DNA of 64,000 nt, taken from assembly GCA_003586115.2 (NCBI GenBank), contig QVOM02000119.1, forward strand, positions 52,268,096-52,332,095, read 5' to 3'. Shown piece after piece: positions 34,581-47,487 of the stretch. Position 1 is the stretch's first letter. Each line of letters begins with the position of its first letter. A program made the position numbers and the translations under genes. Origin of the DNA: Salvator merianae. Its lineage: Eukaryota; Chordata; Lepidosauria; Squamata; Teiidae. Below the pieces are notes generated by a model. It saw only the letters and a list, made by a program, of their open reading frames with translations, had not been told where the DNA came from and made no database searches.

Positions 34581-35601
34581 AGTATCTCAGCAGTTGGTCT
34601 TTAAAGACATACCATAAGGATTAATGACATGGTTATCACAGCGAGTAGCCACTGACAGTCCTTGCATCCATGAATGTGTATAAATGTTTATGAAGCCATC
34701 CAATCTAGTGGCCAAATCCTATTCTTACTCTTCATGGTATTACCTAAGTTTGCTATTGTCTTCCTTTCTAGGATTATTCCTTTCCTTACTTCTCAAGCAT
34801 TCTGTTCAGAGGTCTAAGCCTTCAAAATAATAACTGATTAGGAGGAGACCAGTTGCCTCGTTATTACTCATAAAAATAAGTCAATACTTATGTAAAGTAA
34901 GATAAAAATAAGATTAACAATAGTAACTCTCAGAAATTACAGGCTCAAAATCTATTCTCTTTAGCTGAATAATTACCTAAAATGGTATCAATGCAGTTAA
35001 CATGAATTCATCATAGAGCTATGCTCCATCAGCATCACCACCTATTTCCTAGCAATTTTGCACTACTTTCATTTTTAATTATCATCATTTATTATTTAAA
35101 GTGCTAGTTATGTGCTCTACTTTATAACCTTGCTAATATTCCAGTGTGCACCATGGTTTTCTGCTTCTGTGGAAGCATATTTTTGCATCATTTACTTCTA
35201 ACTCTGTTCTAGTTCATTTTTTTGTAAACCAAGTCTTTGCATTTGTGAATTCGTTACATAATGGTTTTGGTTTCTTTATTTTGATCAGCTTGAAGGTGCA
35301 AGATGCTTCAATCTTGCTGAAATTAAGCACTTCTAGACAGGAGTCCTCATGGGAATTACATATATGCTCTCTTGGATTTATTGGTGGAGAAGCGTGATAT
35401 ATAAATGGAAGAAAATATAGGAAAAATATTTGAATGGAGGTAGCAATGATACTGTATGGTTAAAGGTTGTAATATTTGAAATAGCTTGATGTCCAATAAT
35501 AATTGTTGCATAAGCAACACCAAATTTTGTTTGCTGCTATTGCTAATCTGTTTTGCTATCCTGGTTGCTATATAGAATTCAAGCTATAGCTATGAAACTA
35601 A

Positions 35602-36087
35602 GGGCCTGTTCACACTTCTTGCCTAGTGCATGTCTGCACACTCACTAGGTAAATGCATCCACACTAGGTGGTAGCCCACATGACCAGGAGCAGCTTACAG
35701 CTGCTCCAAATTATGACTAGCTATGGAGCATTAAATTGTGCTCCACAGCTTGACTGGGTGCAGCTAGCTTGCTCCTGATCAAGTGCATTCGCACCTGCTT
35801 CCAGATATGTATGTACGGCCACACACTGCACTTCACCTATGCCTGTGCAATCGTGATAGCACCTGCATGTGCCTGCACAATCTGCAGCACTGCTGTTTGC
35901 CATGGCAGTGTCTGGATACTTCCTGCCCACTGTCATGGCAAAGATCAGGAGCAGAACATCAGCACTCGCGAATGCTGGTATTCCAGTCTAGGGCCCTGCA
36001 GTGTGGACAATGTCCGTGCTGTGTGGTCCATTCCAAATTAGAACAGGACAGTTATCCTGTTCTAACATGGGAAGTGTGAAAATGCCC
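35602..36087. mobile_element. Family B MITE, TSD TAA
   Basis: A 486-bp element beginning GGGCCTGTTCACACTTC and ending GAAGTGTGAAAATGCCC, flanked by TAA at 35599-35601 and 36088-36090. The interior shares long stretches with 62200-62587, 59049-59462 and 38022-38495: an 'accaggagcagct' block, a 'gtgctccacagctt' block and a 'ctgccatggcag' block. TSD and terminus fit PIF/Harbinger. Open frames inside are shadows. Confidence 0.85.
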
Positions 36088-36544
36088 TAAAACAAATTAG
36101 ATTTTCAGCCACTGTTTGCTAATCTCATTGCTTTCATTGCACATTAAATATTGCAGTGTTATCATCTATATAACTGTTAATCTGCTGGTTGGACAAGAAC
36201 AGAAGAGCCCAACAGGATTGAACCAACTGCCTACCACATTTCTTACTTGCTTTCTCTGTTTCCAAGAAAATACATACAGAAAACCAACAAGCAGAGAATG
36301 AACTTCTACCCAGTTATTTTCCCAACCAGCTGTTCTTCAGAAGTGTACCACCAATGACACTGGAAATAGTATGCAGTCATATAGTTCAGAAATCAGTGAG
36401 ATCCCTCTCTTGGGTGATTTTGCTTTGATCCCATTTAAAACTGTCCAAAATTGTAACTATTGCTGCAAGCTGAATTGAATTCTATAGTTTAACTATATAC
36501 CATGACTGTGTCTGCAATGGAAACCCTCTAAAATCCCTCATCCA

Positions 36545-36935
36545 CACTGTGAACAGTTTACTGGGAGGCCATTTCTCTCAGCAGAATGCTGTTTCCACAT
36601 CAGATGAGGTTTTGAACCAAGCTGTGATGAAAAACTGGCGCCATAGCCTGCTCCAACTGTGGATCACTTGTAAGCAGTCCAGATAGCACATGAGTGGCTG
36701 GTCTGGTTTACCAGGACTAAGAAGTTCAGCATCATTTTGCCAGGCAGCTGCCAGCAATGCCAGAAATGTGCCACTTCTGGACACCTGGCCAAACAGCCCC
36801 AGCCAGCTACAAAAGTTCCCAGCATCCAGGATGGACTGTCTACACGGTGGACAGGTGGACTGTCTACACGGTGCAGGCACTAATACACCAGACTATTGTG
36901 GGCCAGATAATTTTATTTGGCCTAGCACAGTATGA
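36545..36935. repeat. Dispersed repeat related to 52300-52660
   Basis: Shares an order of phrases with 52300-52660 (…'gcttgtaagcagtcca'/'gcttgcaagcagtcca', 'cattttgccaggc', 'tggctggt'). Within it TGGACTGTCTACACGGTG occurs twice, at 36832-36849 and 36856-36873, a 24-bp-period local duplication. The termini are unclear. Confidence 0.5.
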
Positions 36936-38021
36936 AATAACTCACACTATATGGACAGAGTCCATGTAAACAAGTAGTTCTTTTCACCTGTTTTATGTAT
37001 TTAACATTTGCCAGCATGGAATAGCTCTCAGTTTGCACTTTTGCACTAACTTGTGCAAAAGAACTGACAAGACAGTGAAGGAAAGATAAAGGGCTCTCCA
37101 CTCTCCCATCTTCCTCATTTTTGAAGAAGGAGAAATGATTCCCTTTAGTTGCTTTGTCCCCACCATGGATCATTTTAAAGTACAGATGGATTTTTTTTAA
37201 AAAAAAAGCAACTGTCCCTCTCATAGAATTATGTAAAGTACTACCCCATTATCCACTCCAGGTACAGCTCTAATAACCTTCTGGAAATTCTTTCATTTCC
37301 CTTGAAATCTATGTTTGCATTCCATCAAATTGGAGCTTTTCAAACTTCTCTAACATTTTCTTTTCTTTGAAATCTGAGGTCTCTTAGAGGTATGCAAAGC
37401 CTGTTCAGAAATTCTGTGGATTTTGATGAAGCTCTCTTGATATTTTACTTCTGAAATCATGAAGATATTTCTTGTCCCAAGCAATATTTTCCAGATTTGC
37501 TTCAAGGTGGTTTAAGCAAAATCTAGTTTTAAGAAAGAGAGAATACATTAATGAACCACAGGAAGAAAAATAAACCATGCACTACAACTCTTCCTCAGAA
37601 ATGAATATGTTGAGACGATGCACAAAACAGCTTCTGTTTTTTAAAAAACCAATAGGGCTTGCAAAAGTTATAATAGCTGAAGTGGATAAGGAAATAAATT
37701 ATTTATCTCTATCTTTTCAGTCTTTTTTTTTTTCATTTAAGACAACTTTCCTTTAAAATAACAGCAGCAGAGATAAGCTTCTATGTGTAATATACAAGGA
37801 ATAAAAGCTGTAGTAGTAAAGCACTGTGGTCTCTAAATAGCCTCCCTTCTCAGAGGAGAAAATCCACCTATAGGGCCATAAACCTATTAGAGAGGCCATT
37901 CCAGGATCAGCAACAGCAAGTTCTTCACAGAGTATCCTGAGAACAGCAAAGCTGTGTGTCTTCACTAGATCCAAAGTTCTTCCATAAGTTCTTCTGCTGG
38001 TAGAACAGAAGAAGGAAAACT

Positions 38022-38495
38022 GGATATTTTCACTCTCTTCACCTTAGAATGGCATAAGGTGGACTGGACCATGCAGCATGGACAATGTCTGCACTGCGAG
38101 GCCCTAGACTATAATACCAGCAATATACCAGCATTTGCACTGCGAATGCTGGTATTCTGCTCCCAAACTTCACCATGACAGCAGACAGGAAGCATCCACC
38201 CACTGCCATGGTAACTAGCAGTGGTGTAGATAGTGCAGGTGCAATCACACAACTGTGCAGCCACAGCACACCACATGGCTGTCCATTCACAGGCAGAAGT
38301 GGGTGCGAATGCAGTTGGCCAGGAGCAGGATAGCTGTTCCCAGTCAAGTTGTGGAGCACAATTTAGTGGTCCACAGCTAGCTGTAATCGGGAACAGCTAT
38401 AGGCTGCTCCTGGTCACATGGGTGTCTGCACAGTGCTGACACACTTAATTAGCGAATGTCCCTGATGCTCACTAGCATAAAGTGCAAAAAGTCCC
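38022..38495. mobile_element. Family B MITE, reverse orientation
   Basis: Its body is the reverse complement of family B (accagcatttgcactgcgaatgctggt block, caggagcag block, catggtaac block). The right end AAAGTGCAAAAAGTCCC is a recognisable terminus. The left end near 38022 is degraded, so that boundary is approximate and no TSD is claimed. Confidence 0.65.
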
Positions 38496-38770
38496 AAGTC
38501 AGCCAGGCAACTGTTATTTTCCTTCCCTTCAATTGTGATCGGATGACAAAAGGAAATACGTGAAAAAAATGGGAGAGAAATGAAAAATAGTTGAAGGTAG
38601 GTTTAGCAAGGGTGAGGAAAAGGCTATTCCTTATGTGTGAGTATTCATTCCATTGGTCTTTAAATGAGCTGTGACGCCTATTTTTTGACACAAGGCAATT
38701 AGCAAACACTTTCAGATGACTTAGAATAAAAAAAATATGCCTTGAGGAGTTTGCATATATTTTAGCATTA

Positions 38771-39314
38771 GGCCTTTTCTGGACAGACCTTTAATCCAGA
38801 ATTAAGGGCTCCATAGTGCTGATTTAGACCTCATATATCTGCACATTTGTATGGATCTGTGACACCATGCCCTCACTGATCCACTCCATCTGTTTAGATA
38901 GAATGTGATTCAGATTATGGAGGCCCTGCTTAATATCACTGGTAGGCCTTTTTAATTGATTCTACTATCATACCAGAAGGCCCTGATTCAGAACATGGGA
39001 AGCATACAGAAGGCACGCTTCCCATGTTCTGGACTACTGGAAGACGCATTTCAGTTCTGGATTACTGGGAGATGCACTGCAATGTGTCCCCCAAAGACTT
39101 TCAAACTAGGAACTTTTGTTCCAAGCCTTTAGAGGCATAGGAGTCCAGCCTCAAGTTCATGTGAGCATTGAAGCTGTGGAATGGGATGGGCTGGACCAGT
39201 GTCATCATACAGATGGTGCTATTCCGACCATACCTTTGCACAATTGGAATCAGTGGGCCTGGTTGTTCCAGATCTACTCATTCCAACCAAGGAGAGATAA
39301 GTGCGGAAAAGGTC
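38771..39314. mobile_element. Family D MITE, TSD TTA
   Basis: A 544-bp element beginning GGCCTTTTCTGGACAGACC and ending AGATAAGTGCGGAAAAGGTC, flanked by TTA at 38768-38770 and 39315-39317. The interior includes a local inverted repeat of 'catgggaagc..gcttcccatg' and the family 'aggaacttttgttcc' hairpin. Confidence 0.82.
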
Positions 39315-39667
39315 TTAGTGAAAAGGCAACAAAGCTATCCAAATGAAGGTTTGCAGCTATTTGCCCTTGTGAGGAAAACTTAACAAATGCATTTTTATGA
39401 ATCTTTTTTCTCTTAGCAAATGCAGTTTTATCTATTGCTCTGAATTCATCTTGACATAAGCAAGAAATATATGTTTATAAATATGTTATCCTTAGGTTTT
39501 CCTCAGCACTGCATCTGCAGCTGGAGACAGATCAGCTAGCTATAAGTTCTACTTGAGATTCAGTAACACTCTTATGGTGAATCCATTTCAGATTCTGAAA
39601 ACTAATGTAATGCTGTTTGCCTGATTCAGGCCTTTCACTTTACCTCAGTAAATTATTCTTATCACTA

Positions 39668-40000
39668 CGGTTCCATCCAGACAGGGCAATATAGCATTAT
39701 TGTGGTGTCATTATGATGCGATTGCCACACGAATCTGTGACTATCACACATGACATGGACCAAAAAACATGGCCCCACATGCATTGTGATGGTGTTGTAC
39801 ACATCTCGGTATTTCAATACCCAGATGTGTGTATCCACTGTGCAAGCACATGGGCAAAAAAAAGACAGCCATGCATGCACAGCAGTCACAATTGTGCACT
39901 TCTTGGTATTTCATGCCAGCAAAATACCTGGATGTGCACATCACCAAAAAGCTCACAGACAGCACGGTCCTCCTAGGAGGAACTTCTCTCCAGAATATCA
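39668..40000. repeat. Dispersed repeat with CA/TG-rich phrases
   Basis: Related to 3400-3680 by 'tattt..aatacc..gatgtgca' and 'attgccacac' phrases. It shows internal inverted repeats (tggtatttcatgcc; acacatct..agatgtgt). It is probably a further MITE family. Ends not determined. Confidence 0.4.
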
Positions 40001-40434
40001 CCTGTTGGCACTATTTGTGGCCAGTGTCTGGGCTGAGCCTCCTTTTGAAACAGGCAAATTCAGCAGATTGCTTGAGCTGGCAGCTGACATCTTTAGCGTC
40101 TGGATAACTGGTGGACATTAATTACTGGAAACCATTGACTCATGAGGTTGTATTTGAACTGAGAATGAATAAACTTCAGATCCTGAATGATTCTGGCTGC
40201 CTCCAGACAGCAAGAAGCAATGTGGCATCTAAACAAAATCCCGTGATATCCTCTCAGTGCCTCTGCTAGATGAAAAAGAGCAACTCCTTGCTTATCTTGA
40301 CATCTGAAGAACATCTTCCAACAGTTCGAGTGTTTGGGACTACCGGATGCTAGCCAAGTATCTGCTCCCTTTCTTTTGTTGTTGTTTTGTGAGCTTGGCT
40401 AGCTTCTAGTAGCCCCAATAGCAGCAACAGTTCC

Positions 40435-40604
40435 TCATTTTAAGAACGGGTGTTCGTAAGCCATGGGAAGGGGAGATCTCTGGCCACAAAAACACACCCC
40501 TCCCTGGGCGGGTCTTGCTGTGGCCTGCTGCAGCAAAACAGAGACCCCGCAGCCTCCAATCTCCCCTTCCCAAGGCTTGCAAATATCCGTTCTTAAAATG
40601 ATGA
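40435..40604. repeat. Imperfect long inverted repeat
   Basis: CATTTTAAGAACGGGTGTTC at the left and 'atccgttcttaaaatg' at the right are inverse. Inside, 'cataagccatgggaaggggag'-like sequence pairs with 'ctccccttcccaaggcttg'. A GC-rich centre has CTGCTGCAG. It is a MITE or palindrome of about 170 bp with no clear TSD. Confidence 0.6.
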
Positions 40605-41505
40605 GCCATCGCTGCCCAATAGACCTCATTACAAAAATTGTTTGCTAGATGTTGAGATAAGCACAGCTATTACAGGAAATCCTGTGCTGTTGCTGGATTT
40701 CCTAAAATAGCAAATTAATTTTTTGGTTTGTTAAAGCAGCACACTATTCAGAATGCTAGGGATATGCCTGGCTTTCCCATTATAGACCTGAGAGCACTGT
40801 GGGTTTTACTGTGTGTCTGGGGGTAACCTCAGATTGTAGTCTTTTGTCCATTTCAGATAAACTTTTGTCATTAATGTCTTTGCTGCTCTGGGATGATTAA
40901 ACCTGGGAAGAAAACCCCTGTTGCAAGCAATATGGAGGAAAATTGTTTCATTTGTTACTTCTGGTATCTTGGTTGTGCTTTGCATTTCACCTCCCTCCAT
41001 CCAGAGATGAAACCTATTACTTTGCCTTGCGTGCTTAAATGGAAGATCAATTTTCCCCCCCTTGCTTCTACTTCAGGGCACATCAGTGAAGCCCATAAAA
41101 TATTAATGATGAAAGCTTTGAGAATTACATATATCTCTGCCTTTATGCTTCTTTCAACAGGGCTGGAGCTTCTGCATTGTAACCTATTTTTTACATATGA
41201 TTGCTCACAGAAATGCTATTGAAACCAAATCAAAAGAGAAATTCAACAACAATGTCATAAAAGGCCTTTCTTGGCAAAGTGGTGTTTATTTGAAATGAGT
41301 ACACTGTAATCTCAAGAGACAGAACATAGAAAATAAATTCCAGCCGTAAGGGGGTAGACACTCTGGTGGAAGATTTTGATCCAGTCCCTCACTTAAGGCA
41401 TCCAAACACACTGAACTAACTTGGATGCTATGACTTTTCATGAAAAATAATTCACAATCAGTTTTAGCTACAATCTCACTATGCTTCTTCCCTTCTGTAG
41501 ACAAG

Positions 41506-41647
41506 GGGCCTTTCTGCACTTTCTACCTTAGAATGGAATTATTATAGTCCAGCTGCTCCTGGTACAGCTGTGAAGCACTCCACAGCTATACCAGGAGCAG
41601 CTGGAATATAATTATACCATTCTAAGGTAGAAAGTGCAGAAAGGCCC
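41506..41647. mobile_element. Family C MITE, 142-bp near-perfect hairpin
   Basis: Left GGGCCTTTCTGCACTTTC and right GAAAGTGCAGAAAGGCCC are perfect inverses, and pairing continues through 'taccttagaatgg' and 'cagctgctcctggta' with only scattered mismatches to a small central loop. Flanks are AAG and AAA (2 of 3 matching). The 'gctcctggta..accaggagc' core also occurs in family B, so C looks like a deletion derivative of B. Transcription would give a hairpin of about 70 bp. Confidence 0.85.
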
Positions 41648-42202
41648 AAAGAAACAACCACTTAGTGACACCTTTTGCCGAAGAAACTATATTTAAAAAG
41701 AGGGAGTGGAAGCTGAACTCTTGTTAGCTTTCCAGTTGAACTTTTGTTTCCTCTTTCTTCCCTATAAAGTGAAATTTTAAAAAGATAATGGGAACCCTCT
41801 TAGTGCAGTGTAACACTAATTTATCCCATAACTTATTTATGTTGTCTTGGAATAAAAATGGGTGCAACTCCCAACTAAAGATACTCAAGTGCTTTCTTTC
41901 TGCTAGCCAGTCAGAACTTTTTTTTTCTCCCTACTTTTACAAAGGAAGTGCTATTTAGGAAAAGAAGGATTTGCTTTTAATGACTAAAGCTTAGTCTTTC
42001 CCCCAGTGAAAGTTTAAAGTAAACTGCAATAGATCTTCAATGTGTGTCAGGATTCTCCAGTACACTTAAAACAGAATGCTGAGGTTGCCCTGTGAGAGAC
42101 GAGAACAGTTTGGGAACCATTGTTCTTCCTCTCACTAATTTTGGTCTCATTCTAGGATCACAAATAATGAAAGAGTTTCAATAAAAAACTGAACTACTGC
42201 TA

Positions 42203-42370
42203 GGCCCTTTCTGCACTGGGTCTTATTCTGGGATATATTCTGAAATAGAGACTTGCTGGCCTCATGATAGTGCAGACTACAACAGGCCCCACCTAGTCTG
42301 CACAAGCATGTGAATGGCAGGGCCCTATTCCAGGACATATTCCAAAACAAGGCCCAGTGTGGAAAGGGCC
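42203..42370. mobile_element. Family A MITE, 168 bp
   Basis: Starts GGCCCTTTCTGCACTGGG and ends CCCAGTGTGGAAAGGGCC. The interior matches the 180-bp copies at 19840 and 20155. Flanks CTA and TGA share only the last base, so the TSD has decayed. Confidence 0.8.
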
Positions 42371-43764
42371 TGAAAATGAGGCCCTGTAATCTATTTAATC
42401 AGTGGTAAGGAACCCACCCAGCAGGTGTATATCCCCCATATCTTTATTATATCCCAGTCTGTTTTCTGGCTGCATCTCCATTTCTGAAGCACCTCTATGG
42501 GTTCAAGAGCCACTCCCATTCCATCTTCTTTTTTGCCAGGGAAGGCACCTCCTGTACAGTGTGGTTTCTACTGCCCTGCACGGAGGAGACACCATTCCAC
42601 AGCAGCCTCTTGCTCCAAACTGGAGAAAAAGAGGATGCCTTTTTCCACGGTGCCTCCCTCACCCAAGCTGCCTCCACCCAGAAGTATAGATGCAGCCTCT
42701 GTATATCCCAGTCAGTGAAACTGGCTGCTACTGTTTGGGAGAAAACATATCACTAGCAAATGTGAAACAGAGATTTATGAATAACTAATAGTAGTTTGAA
42801 TCCACTCCCCAAAAATAATCAAATTAATCTATGCAGTGGTCTACAGATCAATTACTTGTCTTTCTGTGAATTTGCAAGGACCATAATGAGATTGATTCAC
42901 TAGATGAGTTTGGAGATGATATCACTTGAAATATTCATGGGATACTCCATGTAGGTAGCACATCTTTGTTAACTTACTCTTCCACTCTCCTCTAGACATG
43001 ACAAATGAAAAATAACGGTGTTACTTATTGAAACATGAAGTTTTCAGCATATAGTCTAATGCCTCCAGGCAACTAATTACGTAGTTTGTAAAACAGGGTT
43101 TGCAAAGCTACATTAACATTATTAAAATAAATTTGAAGCAATTGCCTCATTGGCACATGTGAATAACTCAGGCTTTGCATTTGCAAATTCTTACAAAATA
43201 AAGACCTTTTGATTCCTCACAAGATTCCATCTGCTATTATAGATATGATTACACTACAAAATCAGAGTAATCTCTAAATAGATAATATTTAAACATTTAA
43301 AAAATACAGACACCCTTGTAGAAGCCTAAATATAAACCCCAGCAATGTATAATTAGTGCCCCATACAATTTGGAAGCTTAATGGGACTCAAAATGTTACG
43401 GGTTTTTGTTGTTTTTACATTTAATATTGACAGCTCTGCACTCTCTACTACCTGAAACTGATAGTAAACTAGACGAGGAAGCAGCACCTACAGAGTGGAT
43501 TTCTATTTCCTTTTGATCAGCACTTAAGACACTGAAAGTCAAGATGCTCTTTCCCTAAAATCCTGCAACAGAAAATCAAATGTAAAGCCCAAGGGGGAAA
43601 AACATCGAAGTCTGTTAGCTGCTCACCAAAGATACATAACAAAGCTATGGAAAATGGACTGCACCTGCTCCAATTCACACTCCTACAAGAAGAAACAGAA
43701 TCACAAATGGAAAGGAACACTGACATGATTCAACTTGCTATATAAACAAGGGATGGCAAACCCT

Positions 43765-44294
43765 GGTTCTTTCTGCATGTACTCAGTTCAGATTAAAGAC
43801 TCATGTAGTAACATTCTAGGTTCCATAGAGGTGCATGTTAATGCAGATCTATGTAACCACGCCCCTTGCTGGAATGTTCCATTTGCATCAGATGGAACAT
43901 GATCTTGATCAGGGAGGCTGTGATTGGGAATACTGGTAGACACAATTAATCATGTCTACCAGTATACTAGCAGGCCTGATCCTGAACATAGGAGGCATGC
44001 CGATGACACACCTTCCATGTTTTGGACTACCATGGGGGAACACATTTCAGTGGCATGCCACAGCACGCTTGTCTGAAATGCATCCCCTCCCCTAGAGGCT
44101 CCAAGGTTAAGAACTTTCGTTCTTAGCCTCAGACTCCTTGGAGGTCTGCCACCGAAGTTCACATGAGCTTTGAGGATGCAGCATGAGCTGACCTGAGTTA
44201 GCACTGTCACACAGTTGGTGCTGATGCCATCCATGCAATTCTGTGATCTAGATCCACTGATCCTGACTAAAGGCAGGTAAGTGCAGAAACGGCC
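43765..44294. mobile_element. Family D MITE, TSD CCT
   Basis: Starts GGTTCTTTCTGCATGTAC and ends GCAGGTAAGTGCAGAAACGGCC. Flanks are CCT on both sides (43762-43764 and 44295-44297). Internal hairpin 'aagaactttcgttctta' and 'ctggtagacac..tgtctaccag' follow the family layout. The minus-strand open frame here is incidental. Confidence 0.75.
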
Positions 44295-44561
44295 CCTGAC
44301 TCTTCGATTGTTTCCATTGGATTCCATTGTTTCTTGCCACTCCCAAGACAGACCAAAACACAGTATGTAGAAGGACATACTGGAACAAGAGCCCTTTTCT
44401 GTTTTTTCATCCTTTGTTTTTAGACTTTTTGGGAGCATGATCATGTACACACATGTATGATATTATATTGCATATCCTGTTCCTAAGTTTGTCAAAAATA
44501 CATGATGATGCTAAACTTAACAATCATGTCAGTAAGTTTTGATATGTGATGGAAGCTTTTG

Positions 44562-44700
44562 ATTGACTGATCGATTGATTTTAATGCATTACATTTTTAT
44601 CCTTCCCTATACCCTCAGGTCTCATAAGAGTTTTAAGTAACCTATAAAATCAGAAGAATAAAGACCTTTTTAAAATATAAGAGTAAAAATGGCAATAGGG
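44562..44700 (-). repeat. Antisense LINE 3' end fragment
   Basis: GATTGATCGATTGATTTTAA-like start, then 'catttttatccttccctatacc' and 'aggtctcataagag', parallel to 13020-13080. It is the minus-strand 3' tip of an L2/CR1-like LINE. Confidence 0.5.
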
Positions 44701-44959
44701 TGCCCAGAAGGGGACGGCAGACTGCTTCTTCAGGCAAATGCCCAGCAAAAGAAATGTGTCATCAGCACTGTCTAATACAAACAATGATGGTGTTTGGCAC
44801 AAGTTGGAGTGAAAGTCCACAGCATTAATCTGCACAAGTATAGACTGGATAGTTCAAAACAGCAATGAACAGGGCTTCCCTTGGACTAGTCTACAAAGCA
44901 GAAGAGAGGTCCATAGTCTACATTATAGATTGGCCCAAAGGTAAATGCAGAAATGCCCA

Positions 44960-46970
44960 GAGACGTAGTTCTGCTTCTTATCATAGCAGAATATTTATAC
45001 AATAATGGTTGTAGATGTGCAAAACATGCTGATCTGGAACACTTCAGATTTTAAACAGGGTGTTCTGGGTGTTCCAAACTCAGAACAAAATGCTCTGAAA
45101 AAATGCAGCTTATTCCAAGTTTGTAGCAAAACTGAACCATATTCAATGGATTGTTCTGAGTCTCTGAATCTTCTAAATGATTAAGTAATTTCTGAAATTT
45201 TCCATACTTTTCACAAGAAACAGGTTTGAGGAGGGGGAAAAAAGAGTTCCATAAAAAAAGGGGGGGTTCCCAGTCTTGGGAACCCTGGAAAACATCCTTG
45301 ATCCTTTTTTTTTTTTTTTTTTTTTTTTTGGCAATAATTAAGTATAGACTTATTTTTTAAAAAAATCATGGGGTTTCCCCACAGAGTCCCCAAACTGGGT
45401 TGTGTGGCAGGGAAGGATGCCACAAAACATTTGACAATTAAATGATTTTAAGGAATTTTGAAGGTTTTTTTCACATCCCCATTATATCTTTTGGGGATGC
45501 TTTGTGGGTTGGCTAGAAAGTAAGAGATATCCTGCCCTGCTAACAACTCCACATGAAGGTACCGTTTTCTCACTGGTATACAGTGATTTTGGTGCCAACA
45601 ATGTCTGAACAATTTTATATTAAGTTCATGGTGCTGATTAAGAATATGACTTTGGTTTTGCCAGATTGGCTCCAGTTTCTGAGATATTTAATAGTTAATT
45701 AATTAACACAACACATTTGAAAAGCATTCAGAATTGCAAACACTGTTGTAGGTGCTCCACACATGTTTTGCAAACCATATGTGAAGTCCAAGACTTATCC
45801 TGGTCTCCCAGCTATACTCCAAAATAAGTCAGGTATACTTGATGCACAAAGTCTGTGATATTTCTTTGCTTTTCAACCATGTACTCTCCACAGATGTAGC
45901 AGAATACAACAGGATTGTTGATGCAGGCTCCTCTTGATGAAGTCATAATTTTTACATGTATTTATATACTTATTAAGACAACTTTTGGGGTATAAACCAA
46001 GACTGGATTGACAAACTTTTAATGTAGCCAACTTCTTTCCTCTGCAAATTCACAGTTGAATTCTGGCGTCAAAAAGTCACTTTTATAGCATTGTAGGCCT
46101 ACAAATTGAAACACAAAATAATTATATGGGATATTTCATTACCTAAGACACTGTTAAAGAGTCAAAAGACAGACCAAAAGCTATTGCATTTGTTATCACA
46201 CACAAGTCGCATTGGGGGAATGCATTATTTTCATGGATGTCCATTCTCTCAAAAACTAGAACCAACTCAGCAAAAGTAATGGGATTTTTAATTCAGTACC
46301 CTCAAAATACCCTAAATTCATTAAAAAAATCTTGGCACCTGAAAAAAAAAATTTTTTGTAGACCTGTGAATCTTAACAGCTAGCTAAACCAGCAATTTTA
46401 AAGGAATTTTTGAAAGGTAATTTTTTTCTAGTGAGAATTTTGGAAAACTTCAAAAATTCCTTAAATTTTCAGGTTGGGTGATTGGTTGGAGGAATCCTAA
46501 ACTATCACCCACCCTTTTTTAGAGGATCTGTGACCCTCCCATTGGAAATGGGGAACCTGGAAATGTTTCCTCATTATTCTTTGCCACTGTATTCTTTGGA
46601 GTAAATTTATAAGAAACGGATTTTTCCATGAAGCAGAAATGTGTTCTAACAGAACATTTGAAACACAACAAATGGTTTCAAGTTTTGTTTCAAGCTGAAC
46701 AAATTTAGAATCTGGTTCATGCTCACCTCTAATAAAGATAGAAATAATCATCTGCAAATTCTATCAACAGTACTAGGGCCAAAAAAACAAAAACAAACAA
46801 AACCAATGAGACACAGGGTCCTTTTAGAATTCATTTTTTTCTGCATGATGCAGATAAAGGAATTTTAAAAGTGGAAGTTTTTATTATTTAACTTGGTTTA
46901 AATGGATTATTTTCATGGCTTCACAGAGTTTGTCATATTACCTCTCCTGATATATTTGCTGTATCTTTGC
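44960..46970. other. Mostly unassigned, possible decayed hAT MITEs
   Basis: TAGATGTGCAAAACATG at 45012 with TTTTCACATCCCCA at about 45480, and TAGACCTGTGAATC at 46359 with CATGCTCACCTCTA ending near 46731, may be worn copies of the TAGRGATGTGCA family, but flanks do not match. A run of about 24 T lies at 45306-45329. Confidence 0.35.
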
Positions 46971-46977
46971 CTTCCAG

Positions 46978-47036
46978 TCTGGCTCCAGTGATGGATCGGG
47001 CAGCAAAGTGGACAGATGGTGCATTTCAATTCATTA
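46978..47036 (+). other. Candidate 59-bp internal exon of a host gene
   Basis: A pyrimidine-rich tract ('tgctgtatctttgccttccag') ends in AG at 46976-46977, and the segment is followed by GTAAGTAATT, a consensus 5' splice site. Frame 1 reads SGSSDGSGSKVDRWCISIH and frame 2 reads LAPVMDRAAKWTDGAFQFI, both open throughout. Frame 3 has an early stop. Length is 59 nt, so it would shift frame if skipped. It lies in a part of the window free of recognised transposons. I cannot name the gene, and no partner exon was found. A chance combination of splice-like signals remains possible. Confidence 0.35.
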
Positions 47037-47487
47037 GTAAGTAATTATTTGAATGAAATGTGTAACAAAATGGCGCTAGCCATGCGAAAGAAAAAAATTT
47101 TCTATGAGTCATCTGCAATATATTCAGATTTTAAAAAATGTTAAATCACTGGCTTAATTTTAGAGAACACAAAGGGACCTAATTTTGGTCATTCTTGTTT
47201 TCTGTAGACTTAAAATTATTTATTTTATTTCATTTTCCTGAGTTATAATGTTTGTACAATAAGAAAAAAAAATCTGTAAGAAAGAGAGTGTATTAACCTT
47301 TACATACAGGAATATTTTTGCTTAAAGGTTTATTCAGTTTGATTGAAATGGGCATTCAATTTGCAGACTTAAATGCAAATATGCCCAAGGTTATATAGTA
47401 CATTACAATCCCAGCAGATAAGAACAAATATTGTTATGGGTCTTATTTCCATTGATAACTAGAATAAAATATAATTTTTTTACTTTA

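Noticed and set aside
43956..44450. 164-residue minus-strand open frame
   Set aside because: Lies mostly in a family D MITE and runs past its end. Sister MITE copies do not keep the frame.
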